Positions 26,165 to 34,849 of a stretch of 41,775 nt of DNA are shown piece after piece. Each line of letters starts with the position of its first letter. Positions within the stretch are counted from its first letter, which is position 1. The stretch is taken from assembly GCA_029976805.1 (NCBI GenBank), contig JAPOLY010000015.1, forward strand, positions 1-41,775, written 5' to 3'. Both the position numbers and the translations under genes were made by a program. This stretch comes from a bacterium (GTDB taxonomy: Bacteria; Planctomycetota; UBA8108; UBA1146). Below the pieces are notes generated by a model. It worked only from the letters and a program-made list of their open reading frames with translations. It did not search any database and had not been told where the DNA came from.

Positions 26165-28726
26165 ATGCTCAGGACAATGTTGTGGAGCCTCGGCCTGATC
26201 AGCCTCATCGGCTGCTCACCGATCAAAACCGAGGTCGAATTTGTCAGTCCCGCAGCGGGACAGACGGTACCTCTGAACGCCCTCGTCATCGAAGTGGGCT
26301 TCGATCACCGCATGAATCTGGAAACCTTTGACAGCAGCAGCTTCAAGGTAGAAGGTTCGACGAGTGGCCCCATCGAGGGCGCCTTTACCGGTGAAAATGA
26401 GAATCGCAGGGTCACCTTCACCTCTCTCAACTTGCCAGCGGGTGGTGAAACCATCACCGTGGAGCTGACCTCCGGTCTGGTTTCGACCTCCGGTAAATCG
26501 GTCGACCCCTTCCAATGGCAATTTGCCATCGAAGCAGGGACCCCTCCGCCGCCCTCCTCCTTCATCGTCTCTTCGATGACTCCCGGGATCGAGGCCTACA
26601 ACGGCAACGTCACCAGTACCATCAATCCGGTGCTCACGGCCCCCTACGACCCCTTCAGTATCGGCAATGCCACGATCCGAATCGACGCCTCCCGCAGCGG
26701 CCAGAGAACGGTCAGCCTGCAAAACGTCTTCACAGGGATCAACACCATCACCCTCTCCCCCGATCGGCCATTCCTGGCGGGTGAAAGAGTGACCCTGTCC
26801 CTCGTGGATGACGTCTTCGGCCTCGACACCTCCGAATTGCCGCAAACGCTGTTGGCCACCCATATCGCCAATCTCGGATTCGATTGGCCCGGCAGTGTCG
26901 TGAGTTCGGGATCGGCCCTTAACGGTGGAAAAATCGTCTTCTTCGATTCCGATGCCGACGGACTCGACGAGTGGGTGGAAGTCGAAGCGAACGGAACCCT
27001 GACCCATCAGGATTCAACCCCCTCTGGCCCTGCAGGTTCAACCACCTGGCAGCTGCCGGAAGCAGTCATCGATGCGGCCGTCGGTGACTTCGATGGCGAT
27101 GGACGCAGCGATCTGATCTGTCTCGGAAACTCGGGAACATCCGCTTATCTTTTGCGCGGCTCTTTCAGTATCGCTGTCGTACTGGAGGATCCGGAACTGA
27201 TTCCCCTCACGGTACAGTCGACCCATCTGGAAGCAGCCCATGGTGATCGCGATGGTATCGTCGATCTGGTTCTCAGTGGACCGGATGGTCTCGCCGTCGC
27301 CTGGGGTGGAAACAGCAATCCCCTCAGCGTGATTCACCCCGTCGATTCCACCCCTGTGGTTCATCGTGCCGTCGCCACCGATCTCAATGGTGATGACCTC
27401 ATCGACCTCGCGGCGGTTCTGGTGGATGGAAGCATCGCTTTCCATGCCGGGAATGGCGATCGCACCTTCACCGCAGAAGGAACCATCCTCGGTTACAACC
27501 TCACGCAACAGATTCGTGCCGTCAATCTCGATGGAGATTCCTTGCGAGATCTGCTGCTGATTCCTTCCGGAGCCGGAACTCCTTCCGCTCTCCTCTCCGA
27601 TGGCGATTTCAACTTCTCGCTGCGGGTTCTCTTCGACGATGTGGTCGCTGCAGGGACAGAGTTAATCGACTGGGATGGGGATGGGCGTATCGATTGCATC
27701 AGCCCCATCGCCGGTTCCGCCGGTCTTTACTTCGCCAAGGGTATTGGTGATGGAAACTTCCAGAGCCCCCAGCTTCTGGGCTACGCCTCAGAGGTGGAAG
27801 CCGTGACCAGTGGAGACACTGACGGGGATGGTGCACTGGAACTGGCCATCCTGACCCCGGCCGGCACCTTTGAAATCCTGCGCTCGGAACCGGTGGTCCT
27901 CTCCCCCGCAAACCGTGTGCGTGTGGAAGATCTCAGTGCCAACCCGGGTGATACCGTCAACTACCAGGTGATCATCGATTGCATCGATTCCCTGCAGGGT
28001 TGGACTCTGGCACTCGACTACAACGCTTCCATTATGGGACTGAACAACATCACCATCGCCGGAACCGATGTCGCTGGCCTCGTCGAGTTTGAGTTGCCCA
28101 ATATCGATAACTCAAACGGCACCGTGATCTATGCCAACATTCTTGATCTGGCACCGCCCTTCGATAATCAGGTTCTCGCTCCGGGTTCAGGTTACGTCGT
28201 GGCAACCGGTGAAGCCTTCATCAGCGCAGGAGCACCGGCAGGTAACTTCGACTTCACTCCGGCAGATGGCATCATCGCCAACACCTCGCCGGAGACCGAC
28301 AACTCCTTTGTCGTCGACGGCAACTCCGTCTTCCCCGAGTTGGTCGGAGGAACGGTGACCATTAGCGGTGGCAGTCCCGCCCAGGCGCCTACTGAAAATG
28401 ATGAATCGGAAACCGGTGGTGAAGACTCCTCCGACCCGGTGGAGAATGGTCAGGTTCATTTCCTGCGTGGTGACGTCAACGGAGATGGCGTGATCGACCT
28501 CACCGACGGAACTCAGTTGCAACTGCTGCTCGGAAATGGCACCCCCATCGAGTGCGCGGATGCAGCAGACGTCAATGACGATGGTATCGTCGACGATGCC
28601 GACCCGGTCTACATCTTCGACTTCCTTTACCAAGGATCCAATCCACCTCCCGCACCGTATCCCCTCCCCGGTCCTGATCCGACCGCGGATGGACTGGATT
28701 GCCAGTCCTACGGTGCGGCTCACTAA
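26165..28726 (+). CDS. Large lipoprotein with Ig-like, FG-GAP, cohesin-like and dockerin-like domains
   Basis: An 853-residue exported lipoprotein. The ATG at 26165 follows GGAGA; an upstream extension to 25991 would hide the signal. The lipobox is LIGC with Cys17. Residues 24-125 resemble a bacterial Ig-like domain of the SbsA/Big_5 kind, and 131-235 a second such domain. From about 255 to 580 are FG-GAP/VCBS calcium loops (DSDADGLDEW, DFDGDGRSDL, DLNGDDLIDL, DWDGDGRIDC, DTDGDGALEL). Residues 583-736 (VEDLSANPGDTVNYQV, LDYNASIMGLNNI) look like a cohesin-type beta-sandwich. From 764 two dockerin loops (GDVNGDGVIDLTD, DVNDDGIVDDAD) and a Pro-rich tail end the protein. It is a surface protein, probably for adhesion or carbohydrate contact; the ligand is unknown. 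Confidence 0.9.
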   Translation: MLRTMLWSLGLISLIGCSPIKTEVEFVSPAAGQTVPLNALVIEVGFDHRMNLETFDSSSFKVEGSTSGPIEGAFTGENENRRVTFTSLNLPAGGETITVELTSGLVSTSGKSVDPFQWQFAIEAGTPPPPSSFIVSSMTPGIEAYNGNVTSTINPVLTAPYDPFSIGNATIRIDASRSGQRTVSLQNVFTGINTITLSPDRPFLAGERVTLSLVDDVFGLDTSELPQTLLATHIANLGFDWPGSVVSSGSALNGGKIVFFDSDADGLDEWVEVEANGTLTHQDSTPSGPAGSTTWQLPEAVIDAAVGDFDGDGRSDLICLGNSGTSAYLLRGSFSIAVVLEDPELIPLTVQSTHLEAAHGDRDGIVDLVLSGPDGLAVAWGGNSNPLSVIHPVDSTPVVHRAVATDLNGDDLIDLAAVLVDGSIAFHAGNGDRTFTAEGTILGYNLTQQIRAVNLDGDSLRDLLLIPSGAGTPSALLSDGDFNFSLRVLFDDVVAAGTELIDWDGDGRIDCISPIAGSAGLYFAKGIGDGNFQSPQLLGYASEVEAVTSGDTDGDGALELAILTPAGTFEILRSEPVVLSPANRVRVEDLSANPGDTVNYQVIIDCIDSLQGWTLALDYNASIMGLNNITIAGTDVAGLVEFELPNIDNSNGTVIYANILDLAPPFDNQVLAPGSGYVVATGEAFISAGAPAGNFDFTPADGIIANTSPETDNSFVVDGNSVFPELVGGTVTISGGSPAQAPTENDESETGGEDSSDPVENGQVHFLRGDVNGDGVIDLTDGTQLQLLLGNGTPIECADAADVNDDGIVDDADPVYIFDFLYQGSNPPPAPYPLPGPDPTADGLDCQSYGAAH

Positions 28727-28735
28727 CATTCCCCC

Positions 28736-28812
28736 CCCGGCCAGCTTCCCCGTTCCCCCTGCGTGGAGCACTCCCCATTCCCCTCCGGGAATCTGGCCGG
28801 GCCCCCCTTTTT
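28736..28812 (+). terminator. Strong hairpin followed by T run
   Basis: The arm at 28736-28750 (CCCGGCCAGCTTCCC) pairs with 28787-28801 (GGGAATCTGGCCGGG), 14 of 15 positions matching, with a 36-base C-rich loop. CCCCCC and TTTTT follow at 28802-28812. It starts 10 bases after the stop of the large lipoprotein gene, so it is a good intrinsic terminator for it, though the C run before the T tract is atypical. Confidence 0.65.
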
Positions 28813-29402
28813 CCCACTTTATGGCGGCTCCCGGGGTCCTCATTTCATGATCCCGGCCAACCCCTCCCTCAACCCTCTCCCGGGACCCGATCCGGCAGAT
28901 TTTTTTTGTGGTCCAAATGGGCCAATGGAGCCGACAGGATTCACTTCCGGGAGTCGGGGCAAAACCTCTTCCGGGTACCATATTGATGATGGCCACAGGG
29001 CTAGATATTGTGCGGCCCTCGCCTGAAAAATACCGCCGAGTGCGGTTGGGGCGAGAAATCGATACGGGGGCCATCCTGAGTGAATCCAGCCGGATTCCGG
29101 GGGTTTGACTTCATTTTTCGATGCCATTGCCTGGGGGCTACCGCCTGACGCGATCTGCCATGTGCGATTCGTCAACAGGTGACTCCTTCAAAGGGGAGAT
29201 TCCCCCTTCTGGTAACGGCCGGAGGTGAGTCTGGTCTTTTAAGACGTCTCTCGTATCTACCGGGCTCCTGAATCGCTCCCGGAAGAAACTGTGAAATGAT
29301 CGTCGGCGTGCACCCGCAGTGCAAACCCACGGGAACCCTTACAGATTCACCGGAGCGTGATAGAAAACCCGGTTTGTTGTCGCGATTTGGCGCCTGTGAA
29401 GC
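28813..29402. other. Intergenic stretch without a recognisable gene
   Basis: No supported coding region on either strand. Short open frames here lack ribosome binding sites and have implausible compositions (many Pro, Gly, Trp, Arg). The first 150 bases are strongly C-rich and end in a run of eight T at about 28899-28906, which could be a second terminator tail, though the stem before it is weak (TCCCGG/CCGGGA). Nothing recognisable lies between that and the hairpin cluster starting at 29403. Confidence 0.6.
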
Positions 29403-29764
29403 CCTGACTCATAAAGAGTTCAGGCCATCCCGGAGCCGAATCGTTGGGGGCTCGGCTTCATTGAGCCGTTGGAGTGGAATCACGGTGGCAGTTTCAACTG
29501 CGCCTGCCCATGACCACTCCACGAAATAGGAAGCCGATGAAGGGAGCGAGACAGGGGGATCCCTGTCGGACCTGAGCGTCGAAGCCCAGAGCTTCGACTT
29601 CCGGGTCTGATTACTGGAACCGCCGGTCCCGCAATGACGGAGAGCCTGGGAAGGCCTCCGGGTTTGAGAGTGTGGGTCGCAAAGATCAGGATTCTGAACA
29701 GGATTCTGCCTTTTTGACCCGGGTTTAGTGTTCCGTTGTCAGAATGAACAGGGTTCTTTCTGAC
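29403..29764 (+). ncRNA. Candidate structured RNA: cluster of inverted repeats
   Basis: At least five hairpins lie within 362 bases of non-coding sequence. 29403-29410 pairs with 29416-29424 (8 bp, one bulge, loop ATAAA). 29434-29439 pairs with 29452-29457. 29470-29477 pairs with 29514-29521 (8 bp, perfect, TGGAGTGG/CCACTCCA) and encloses a smaller stem 488-492/497-501. 29550-29556 pairs with 29561-29567 (7 bp, loop GGAT). 29578-29585 pairs with 29591-29598 (8 bp perfect, loop CCAGA), possibly inside an outer stem 29569-29574/29603-29608 with wobble pairs. 29738-29744 pairs with 29758-29764 (7 bp). I found no conserved core of RNase P RNA, tmRNA, SRP RNA or a group I/II intron. The strand is assumed from the neighbours. 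Identity and expression are unknown. Confidence 0.4.
29687..29708. repeat. Tandem direct repeat, 10-base unit
   Basis: CAGGATTCTG at 29687-29696 is repeated exactly at 29699-29708 with AA between. A related copy with one change, TGAACAGGGTTCT at 29745-29757 (against TGAACAGGATTCT at 29695-29707), forms the loop of the 29738-29764 hairpin. The repeats lie inside the non-coding region and could be protein-binding sites or remnants of local duplication. Confidence 0.7.
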
Positions 29765-29951
29765 TGCAGCATGTCAACGGGTGATAAGTTGGCCAAGAGG
29801 TACGCACGGTCGATCCTCTGAGCCACAGGAAACCCACCCGGCTGTTACATATCGGCGATTCCTGCCTTGTGCGGGGTCTTCTGGTACCCACAGTGTTGAG
29901 CTCCACAAGAGCCTTCCCGTGGTCACCTGAAGACTCTCGCCTCGGGAGTTG

Positions 29952-30062
29952 TGGAGTCCTTTCCCTTTTCGGAAAGAAACTCCAGTCCAACCGCCGACAG
30001 TGACGTGGAGAGTGACATGTCAGGAATCCTGCCCCCATTCTTCCTCTGGGCCGCTTGGCCCA
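29952..30062 (+). other. Two further hairpins in the non-coding region
   Basis: 29952-29957 (TGGAGT) pairs with 29979-29984 (ACTCCA), and inside it 29959-29964 (CTTTCC) pairs with 29971-29976 (GGAAAG), with a CTTTTC loop and a small internal bulge. 30047-30052 (TGGGCC) pairs with 30057-30062 (GGCCCA), loop GCTT. Neither is followed by a T tract, so they are not simple terminators. No coding region is supported in 29765-30310; the opposite-strand frames here have no start signal or family resemblance. Confidence 0.5.
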
Positions 30063-30310
30063 CGGAGAATCACTCCTGAGCCCGGACGATTCAGCCCAGA
30101 CCAGTGGGGTCCGGTTCGCAAGAGCTGGCCCAGAGAGATTTTCGGCCGAGTGAGCCTCGAGTGAGCCTTCAAAGCTTCATTCGGACCCGGGAGTCTCTCC
30201 GATCCTGCCCATCAAGAGGGCGGGTTGGTGTACAGTGTGGGATTGCGAATCGAGAAAGTGGAATCACCTTCACGATCTGCAATCTTTCGTCATGACTCGG
30301 TTTCGGAAAC

Positions 30311-30489
30311 GGAGAGGCAGGATCAAAGCTGCCTTTCCCTGCGTTCTGCCACTGAAGTGATTCGGAGGGAAAGCGCAACGTTGAAAGCGGCAAGTTGAAC
30401 CTGGTTGCCTTGAATCGTTGCGCGCCGACACGGAACAGAGTCTTAGGGAATACCCGGTACGGTCCGGTCACTGCGGTGAAGACTGGACT
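30311..30489 (+). promoter_or_regulatory. Structured leader of nrdJ with alternative hairpins
   Basis: Upstream of nrdJ are four stems. A: 30311-30320 with 30329-30338 (10 bp, one G-T wobble, 8-base loop). B: 30333-30339 with 30367-30373 (7 bp), which uses the right arm of A, so A and B exclude each other. C: 30373-30380 (GCGCAACG) with 30416-30423 (CGTTGCGC), 8 bp perfect, enclosing 30389-30393/30405-30409. D: 30461-30469 with 30481-30489 (9 bp with wobbles), ending 41 bases before the start codon. This fits a cis-regulatory RNA. A cobalamin riboswitch would suit the gene, but its conserved boxes were not found in the right order, so the ligand, if any, is unknown. Confidence 0.45.
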
Positions 30490-30529
30490 CGCACTGAACG
30501 GGTAAGGGAAGAAGAAAGAGGAAGACAGC

Positions 30530-33500
30530 TTGAAGATTCAACGTCGCTTTACCAAAGAAGGCATGAGCCCTTACGAGGGCATTCCGATGACGACCCGGAC
30601 ATCCGAGATTCGCAATCCGGATGGCACGGCGATTTTCCAGCAGGACGACATCGTCGTTCCGGAGAATTGGAGCCAGGTTGCTACGGACGTGCTGGCACAA
30701 AAATACTTCCGCAAAGCCGGAGTACCCCAACTCGACGACAGTGGCCAACCGAAAGTGGATGCCGACGGCAATCCGATTCTCGGGGGTGAGACCGATTGTC
30801 GTCAGACCTTCGGTCGCCTTGCTGGCTGCTGGACCCATTGGGGATTTGAAAACAACTACTTTGACAGCAAGGAAGATGCCCGCGCCTTCCATGACGAGTT
30901 GTGTTACATGCTGGCCAACCAGATGTGTGCACCCAACTCGCCGCAGTGGTTCAACACCGGACTTCACTGGGCCTACGGCATCGATGGTCCCCCACAGGGG
31001 CACCATTACGTCGATCCGGCCTCCGGCGAATTGAAAAAGGCCAACAGTGCCTATTCCCGTCCGCAGCCCCACGCCTGCTTTATCCAGAGCGTTCAGGATG
31101 ATCTCGTCAGCGAAGGCGGAATCATGGACCTGTGGACCCGTGAAGCACGCCTCTTCAAGTTCGGATCGGGAACCGGTTCCAACTTCTCGGCGCTTCGCGG
31201 AGAAGGAGAACGTCTCTCTGGAGGTGGCAAGTCCTCCGGCCTGATGTCATTCCTCAAGATCGGCGATGCCGCTGCCGGAGCCATCAAGAGTGGTGGAACC
31301 ACCCGTCGGGCAGCGAAGATGGTCTGCCTCGATCTCGATCACCCCGACATCGAAAGTTTCATCACCTGGAAGACCCGGGAAGAACAAAAAGTTGCCGCAC
31401 TCGTTTCCGGATCCCGGATGTGTGCCAAGCACCTGACTGCTGTTCTCGAATCGTGTCGCCCCAACGGTGAAGAAACCGCCAACATCGACTTCAAGACCAA
31501 CACTGTTCTCGCCGGAGCGATTCAGAAGGCAAGAGAAGTAGCGGTTCCTGAGCCGGCAATCATGCGAGTTCTCCAACTGGCAGATCAGGGCGTCACCGGT
31601 ATCGAGTTCGATGAGTTCGACACCGGCTGGGAGAGTGAAGCCTACGCGACCGTCAGTGGTCAAAATGCCAACAACAGCGTCCGCGTACCCAATGCATTTT
31701 TCGAAGCTCTCGAAAATGACGGTCAGTGGGATCTGATCAGCCGCACCGACGGGGAAATCATCAAGAGTGTCCCCGCACGCGAGCTGTGGGAAGAAGTCAG
31801 CCGCGCAGCATGGTCCTGTGCTGATCCGGGAGTTCAGTTCGATACCACCATCAACGAATGGCACACCTGCCCCCGCGATGGGCGTATCAACGCTTCCAAT
31901 CCCTGCTCCGAGTACATGTTCCTGGATGACACGGCCTGCAACCTGGCTTCGCTGAACCTCGTCAAGTTCATGGAGGCCGACGGAAGTTTCAATATTGAGG
32001 CATTCCGCCATGCAACCCGTATCTGGACGATGGTTCTCGAGATCAGCGTGCTGATGGCCTCTTACCCGAGTGCTGATATCGCCCGCCTCTCCTACGAGTA
32101 CCGCACTCTGGGACTGGGCTACGCCAACCTCGGAACAGTCCTGATGCGCCTCGGTCTTCCCTACGACAGTGAAGAGGGACGTGCCTTCTGCGGTGCCGTC
32201 ACCGCCATCCTGACGGGCCAGTCCTATTCCACGAGTGCCGAAATGGCCGGTGAGCTGGGTCCCTTCCCCGCATACGACCGCAACCGTGACAGCATGCTGC
32301 GTGTGATGAGAAATCACCGCGGGGCCGCTCACGATGTGACCCCCGACGAATACGACGGTCTGTCGATTCTGCCGACTCCGATCAAGGAGAACTCTTGTGC
32401 TCCAGAGTTGGTTCAGGCAGCGAAGGATTGTTGGGATGAAGCAGTCTCGATGGGTGAAAAACACGGTTACCGCAATGCCCAGTCGACCGTGATTGCTCCC
32501 ACCGGGACCATCGGTCTGGTGATGGATTGTGATACCACCGGCATCGAACCCGATTTCGCTCTCGTCAAGTTCAAGAAACTTGCCGGAGGTGGTTACTTCA
32601 AGATCATCAACCAGAGCCTTCCGCCCGCGCTCGATCGACTCGGTTACACCGAGGAGCAAATCACTGCGATCAGCAAATATGCTGTCGGACATGGCACCCT
32701 GCGTGGAGCCCCTCACATCGATCACGAGGCCCTGAGAACCTTGGGCTTCGACGAAGCTTCCATCGCCAAGGTGGAATCCGCACTCGAGGGTGCTTTTGAT
32801 CTGCAGTACGCCTTCAATGGCTACCTTCTCGGTGAGAACTTCGCTGAGGTGAACCTTGGCCTGACCGGTGAACGCCTGGAGATGTGGAAGATCAATCCCC
32901 TCGCCTCACTCGGTTTCAACAAGGAGCAGATCCTCGCCGCCAACGAATACGTTTGCGGAACCATGACCATTGAAGGTGCACCCCACTTGAGGGACGAGCA
33001 TCTGGCTGTCTTCGATTGCGCCAATCGCTGTGGCCGCAAGGGTGAGCGATTCATTCGCTCCGACGCCCACGTGTTGATGATGGCTGCAGCACAGCCGTTC
33101 ATCTCCGGCGCCATTTCGAAGACGATCAACATGCCCAATGAGGCTTCCATCGACGACGTTCGTGAGTCCTACAACCTCGGTTGGAAATCGATGCTGAAAG
33201 CAGTTGCCCTCTATCGTGATGGCAGCAAGCTCTCCCAGCCGCTCTCCTCCTGGGGTGAGGATTTCGACGAGGTCGAACTGCCAGAGGCGACCAACAACAT
33301 GCCAGAGAATCTGGAGAAGGTCGTTTACCGCTACCTCGCCCGTCGCCGTCGACTGCCCCATCGTCGCAGTGGCTACACGCAAAAAGCCATCGTCGGTGGA
33401 CACAAGGTCTACATCCGCACCGGTGAATACGAAGACGGCACACTGGGCGAGATCTTCCTCGACATGCACAAGGAAGGGGCCGCATTCCGCAGCCTGATGA

Positions 33501-34024
33501 ACAACTTTGCTATCTGTGTCTCTCTCGGTCTTCAGCACGGTGTGCCCCTCGAGGAGTTTGTGGAGGCCTTCACCTTCACCCGCTTCGAGCCGAATGGCAT
33601 CGTCTCCGGAAACCGCAGCATCAAGATGGCGACCAGTGTTCTCGATTACATCTTCCGTGATCTCGCCATCAACTACCTCGGGCGTCATGATCTGGCTCAG
33701 GTCCAAGAGGATGACCTTCGCTCGAGCAGTCTGGGCAGCAGCCCGGCGACCCCTGAGTTCACAGACGAAGTCGAGCAACCCGGTGGCAGCTTTGCGGGAA
33801 TCCCTTCTGCAGCTTCCACCTCCAGGTTGGCAGAAAATGACGGCAGCATGAAAAAGGCCGCCACGTCGACTGCAACGGAAGAAGAGTCACTTTCAGCAGA
33901 ATCCATTTCCAGGGCCAAGGGTTACACCGGTGATCCATGCCCCGAATGCGGATCGTTGACGATGGTGCGTAATGGCACCTGCCAGCGCTGTGACTCCTGT
34001 GGAGCGACCACCGGTTGTTCCTGA
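30530..34024 (+). CDS. nrdJ: Vitamin B12-dependent ribonucleotide reductase, class II
   Basis: A 1164-residue adenosylcobalamin-dependent reductase making deoxyribonucleotides from ribonucleotides. The TTG start follows GAGGAAG by about 7 bases and keeps the typical opening [24 protein letters not shown] and RPQHACFIQ-type sequence (first redox Cys at 183) come early. The radical site N-P-C-S-E is at 457-461 with Cys459, and the second redox Cys is Cys470 in [26 protein letters not shown] is a further hallmark. The C-terminus has two CxxC pairs (CPEC, CDSC) and a final Cys, suited to a zinc ribbon and shuttle thiols. Class II enzymes work with or without oxygen. A PduO-type adenosyltransferase that makes the cofactor is encoded at 36833. 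Confidence 0.97.
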   Translation: MKIQRRFTKEGMSPYEGIPMTTRTSEIRNPDGTAIFQQDDIVVPENWSQVATDVLAQKYFRKAGVPQLDDSGQPKVDADGNPILGGETDCRQTFGRLAGCWTHWGFENNYFDSKEDARAFHDELCYMLANQMCAPNSPQWFNTGLHWAYGIDGPPQGHHYVDPASGELKKANSAYSRPQPHACFIQSVQDDLVSEGGIMDLWTREARLFKFGSGTGSNFSALRGEGERLSGGGKSSGLMSFLKIGDAAAGAIKSGGTTRRAAKMVCLDLDHPDIESFITWKTREEQKVAALVSGSRMCAKHLTAVLESCRPNGEETANIDFKTNTVLAGAIQKAREVAVPEPAIMRVLQLADQGVTGIEFDEFDTGWESEAYATVSGQNANNSVRVPNAFFEALENDGQWDLISRTDGEIIKSVPARELWEEVSRAAWSCADPGVQFDTTINEWHTCPRDGRINASNPCSEYMFLDDTACNLASLNLVKFMEADGSFNIEAFRHATRIWTMVLEISVLMASYPSADIARLSYEYRTLGLGYANLGTVLMRLGLPYDSEEGRAFCGAVTAILTGQSYSTSAEMAGELGPFPAYDRNRDSMLRVMRNHRGAAHDVTPDEYDGLSILPTPIKENSCAPELVQAAKDCWDEAVSMGEKHGYRNAQSTVIAPTGTIGLVMDCDTTGIEPDFALVKFKKLAGGGYFKIINQSLPPALDRLGYTEEQITAISKYAVGHGTLRGAPHIDHEALRTLGFDEASIAKVESALEGAFDLQYAFNGYLLGENFAEVNLGLTGERLEMWKINPLASLGFNKEQILAANEYVCGTMTIEGAPHLRDEHLAVFDCANRCGRKGERFIRSDAHVLMMAAAQPFISGAISKTINMPNEASIDDVRESYNLGWKSMLKAVALYRDGSKLSQPLSSWGEDFDEVELPEATNNMPENLEKVVYRYLARRRRLPHRRSGYTQKAIVGGHKVYIRTGEYEDGTLGEIFLDMHKEGAAFRSLMNNFAICVSLGLQHGVPLEEFVEAFTFTRFEPNGIVSGNRSIKMATSVLDYIFRDLAINYLGRHDLAQVQEDDLRSSSLGSSPATPEFTDEVEQPGGSFAGIPSAASTSRLAENDGSMKKAATSTATEEESLSAESISRAKGYTGDPCPECGSLTMVRNGTCQRCDSCGATTGCS

Positions 34025-34040
34025 TCACGGTCACCGTGAT
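34024..34040. other. Perfect inverted repeat at the nrdJ stop
   Basis: ATCACGG (34024-34030) pairs with CCGTGAT (34034-34040) around TCA. It begins on the last base of the nrdJ stop codon and lies 22 bases before the larger terminator hairpin. It may help 3'-end formation or mRNA stability; it has no T tract. Confidence 0.5.
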
Positions 34041-34062
34041 TTGACGAAAGATTGATCAGGAG

Positions 34063-34095
34063 GCGAGGGCGGTGACTCACACCGCCCTCGCTTCT
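34063..34095 (+). terminator. Intrinsic terminator after nrdJ
   Basis: GCGAGGGCGGTG (34063-34074) pairs perfectly with CACCGCCCTCGC (34080-34091), a 12-bp GC-rich stem with loop ACTCA. It is followed by the T-rich TTCTTGTTATT. It separates nrdJ from dcd, so dcd probably has its own promoter or receives read-through. Confidence 0.75.
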
Positions 34096-34182
34096 TGTTA
34101 TTCACAGTTTTGGATGGGGCAAGGGCTCCCGCACGGTTATCTTCAACAGCGTCACAGCGCTGTGGAAAGGTGAGGAGAAAAG

Positions 34183-34764
34183 ATGAGTATCAAGTCCGAT
34201 CGCTGGATTCGCCGTATGGCAACTGAGCATGAAATGATTTCCCCTTTCGCCCCTCAACAGGTTCGCGAAAGCGTCAATGAAACCGGAGAAGTCCAGCGAG
34301 CCATCTCATACGGCGTCTCAAGCTATGGCTATGACCTCCGGGTGGCGGACGAGTTCAAAGTCTTCACCAATGTCCATGGTTCGGTGGTCGACCCGAAAAA
34401 TTTCGACGATCGATCCTTTGTCGACATCAAAACCGATTGCTGCATCATCCCTCCCAACTCCTTTGCTCTCGCTCGCAGTATCGAATACTTCAAGATCCCC
34501 CGATCCGTCCTTACCGTCTGCCTGGGCAAATCGACCTATGCCCGTTGCGGAATCATCGTCAACGTGACGCCCTTCGAACCGGAATGGGAGGGACACGTCA
34601 CTCTGGAGATTTCCAACACCACTCCTCTTCCCGCATTGGTTTACGCCAATGAGGGATTGGCTCAGGTTCTCTTCTTTGAGAGCGATGAAGAGTGCGAAAC
34701 CTCCTATGGCGATCGGGGTGGTAAGTATCAGGGACAAACGGGTATCAATCCTCCGCGCATGTAA
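34183..34764 (+). CDS. dcd: dCTP deaminase
   Basis: A 193-residue trimeric-type deaminase that turns dCTP into dUTP (or dUMP in bifunctional forms), supplying dTMP synthesis. The ATG follows GAGGAGA by 5 bases. Family landmarks are [11 protein letters not shown] at the start, [10 protein letters not shown], the nucleotide-binding [19 protein letters not shown] and the catalytic glutamate in [11 protein letters not shown]. The C-terminus [15 protein letters not shown] is the ligand-closing tail. The gene follows nrdJ, so two dNTP-supply genes are neighbours, although a terminator lies between them. Confidence 0.96.
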   Translation: MSIKSDRWIRRMATEHEMISPFAPQQVRESVNETGEVQRAISYGVSSYGYDLRVADEFKVFTNVHGSVVDPKNFDDRSFVDIKTDCCIIPPNSFALARSIEYFKIPRSVLTVCLGKSTYARCGIIVNVTPFEPEWEGHVTLEISNTTPLPALVYANEGLAQVLFFESDEECETSYGDRGGKYQGQTGINPPRM

Positions 34765-34777
34765 TCTCCCTTAAAGG

Positions 34778-34820
34778 TCCGGATGGGTAGCCTCATCCGG
34801 AACCGAGGCTACGATCGTAG
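34778..34820 (+). promoter_or_regulatory. Overlapping hairpins between dcd and mqnC
   Basis: Hairpin A is 34778-34785 with 34794-34801 (TCCGGATG/CATCCGGA, 8 bp perfect). Hairpin B is 34787-34793 with 34806-34812 (GTAGCCT/AGGCTAC, 7 bp perfect) and cannot coexist with A. A 12-base perfect palindrome, CTACGATCGTAG at 34809-34820, overlaps the right arm of B. The set lies 30 bases before the mqnC start. It resembles attenuator geometry, but there is no T tract, so a translational switch, a protein site (the palindrome) or chance remain open. Confidence 0.45.
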
Positions 34821-34849
34821 GTGAAACCTGAACGATTCGGAGGTCTGAA

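Noticed and set aside
28187-29074. A minus-strand frame crossing the end of the large lipoprotein gene into the intergenic region
   Set aside because: Most of it is antisense to the cohesin and dockerin part, and the rest is Gly/Pro/Arg-rich with no ribosome binding site.
30340-30430. Cobalamin riboswitch
   Set aside because: GCCACTG and GGGAA-like pieces occur, but the conserved GGTG...AATCC, CCGCAACTGT and AGxCxGGAxACCTGCC boxes are missing or out of order. It is kept only as an unidentified structured leader.
30169-30471. A 100-codon minus-strand frame in the nrdJ leader
   Set aside because: No binding site, no recognisable protein features, and it runs through the strong stems that better explain this sequence.
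28813-30529. RNase P RNA, tmRNA, SRP RNA or rRNA fragment in the gene-free region
   Set aside because: None of the conserved cores (GAGGAAAGTCC, the tmRNA acceptor ends, GGAAGCAGCC, rRNA universal segments) was found on either strand by eye.
31247-32725. A 492-codon open frame on the minus strand opposite nrdJ
   Set aside because: It mirrors the codon structure of nrdJ, has no family resemblance and no start signal; it is a shadow of a long, GC-biased gene.
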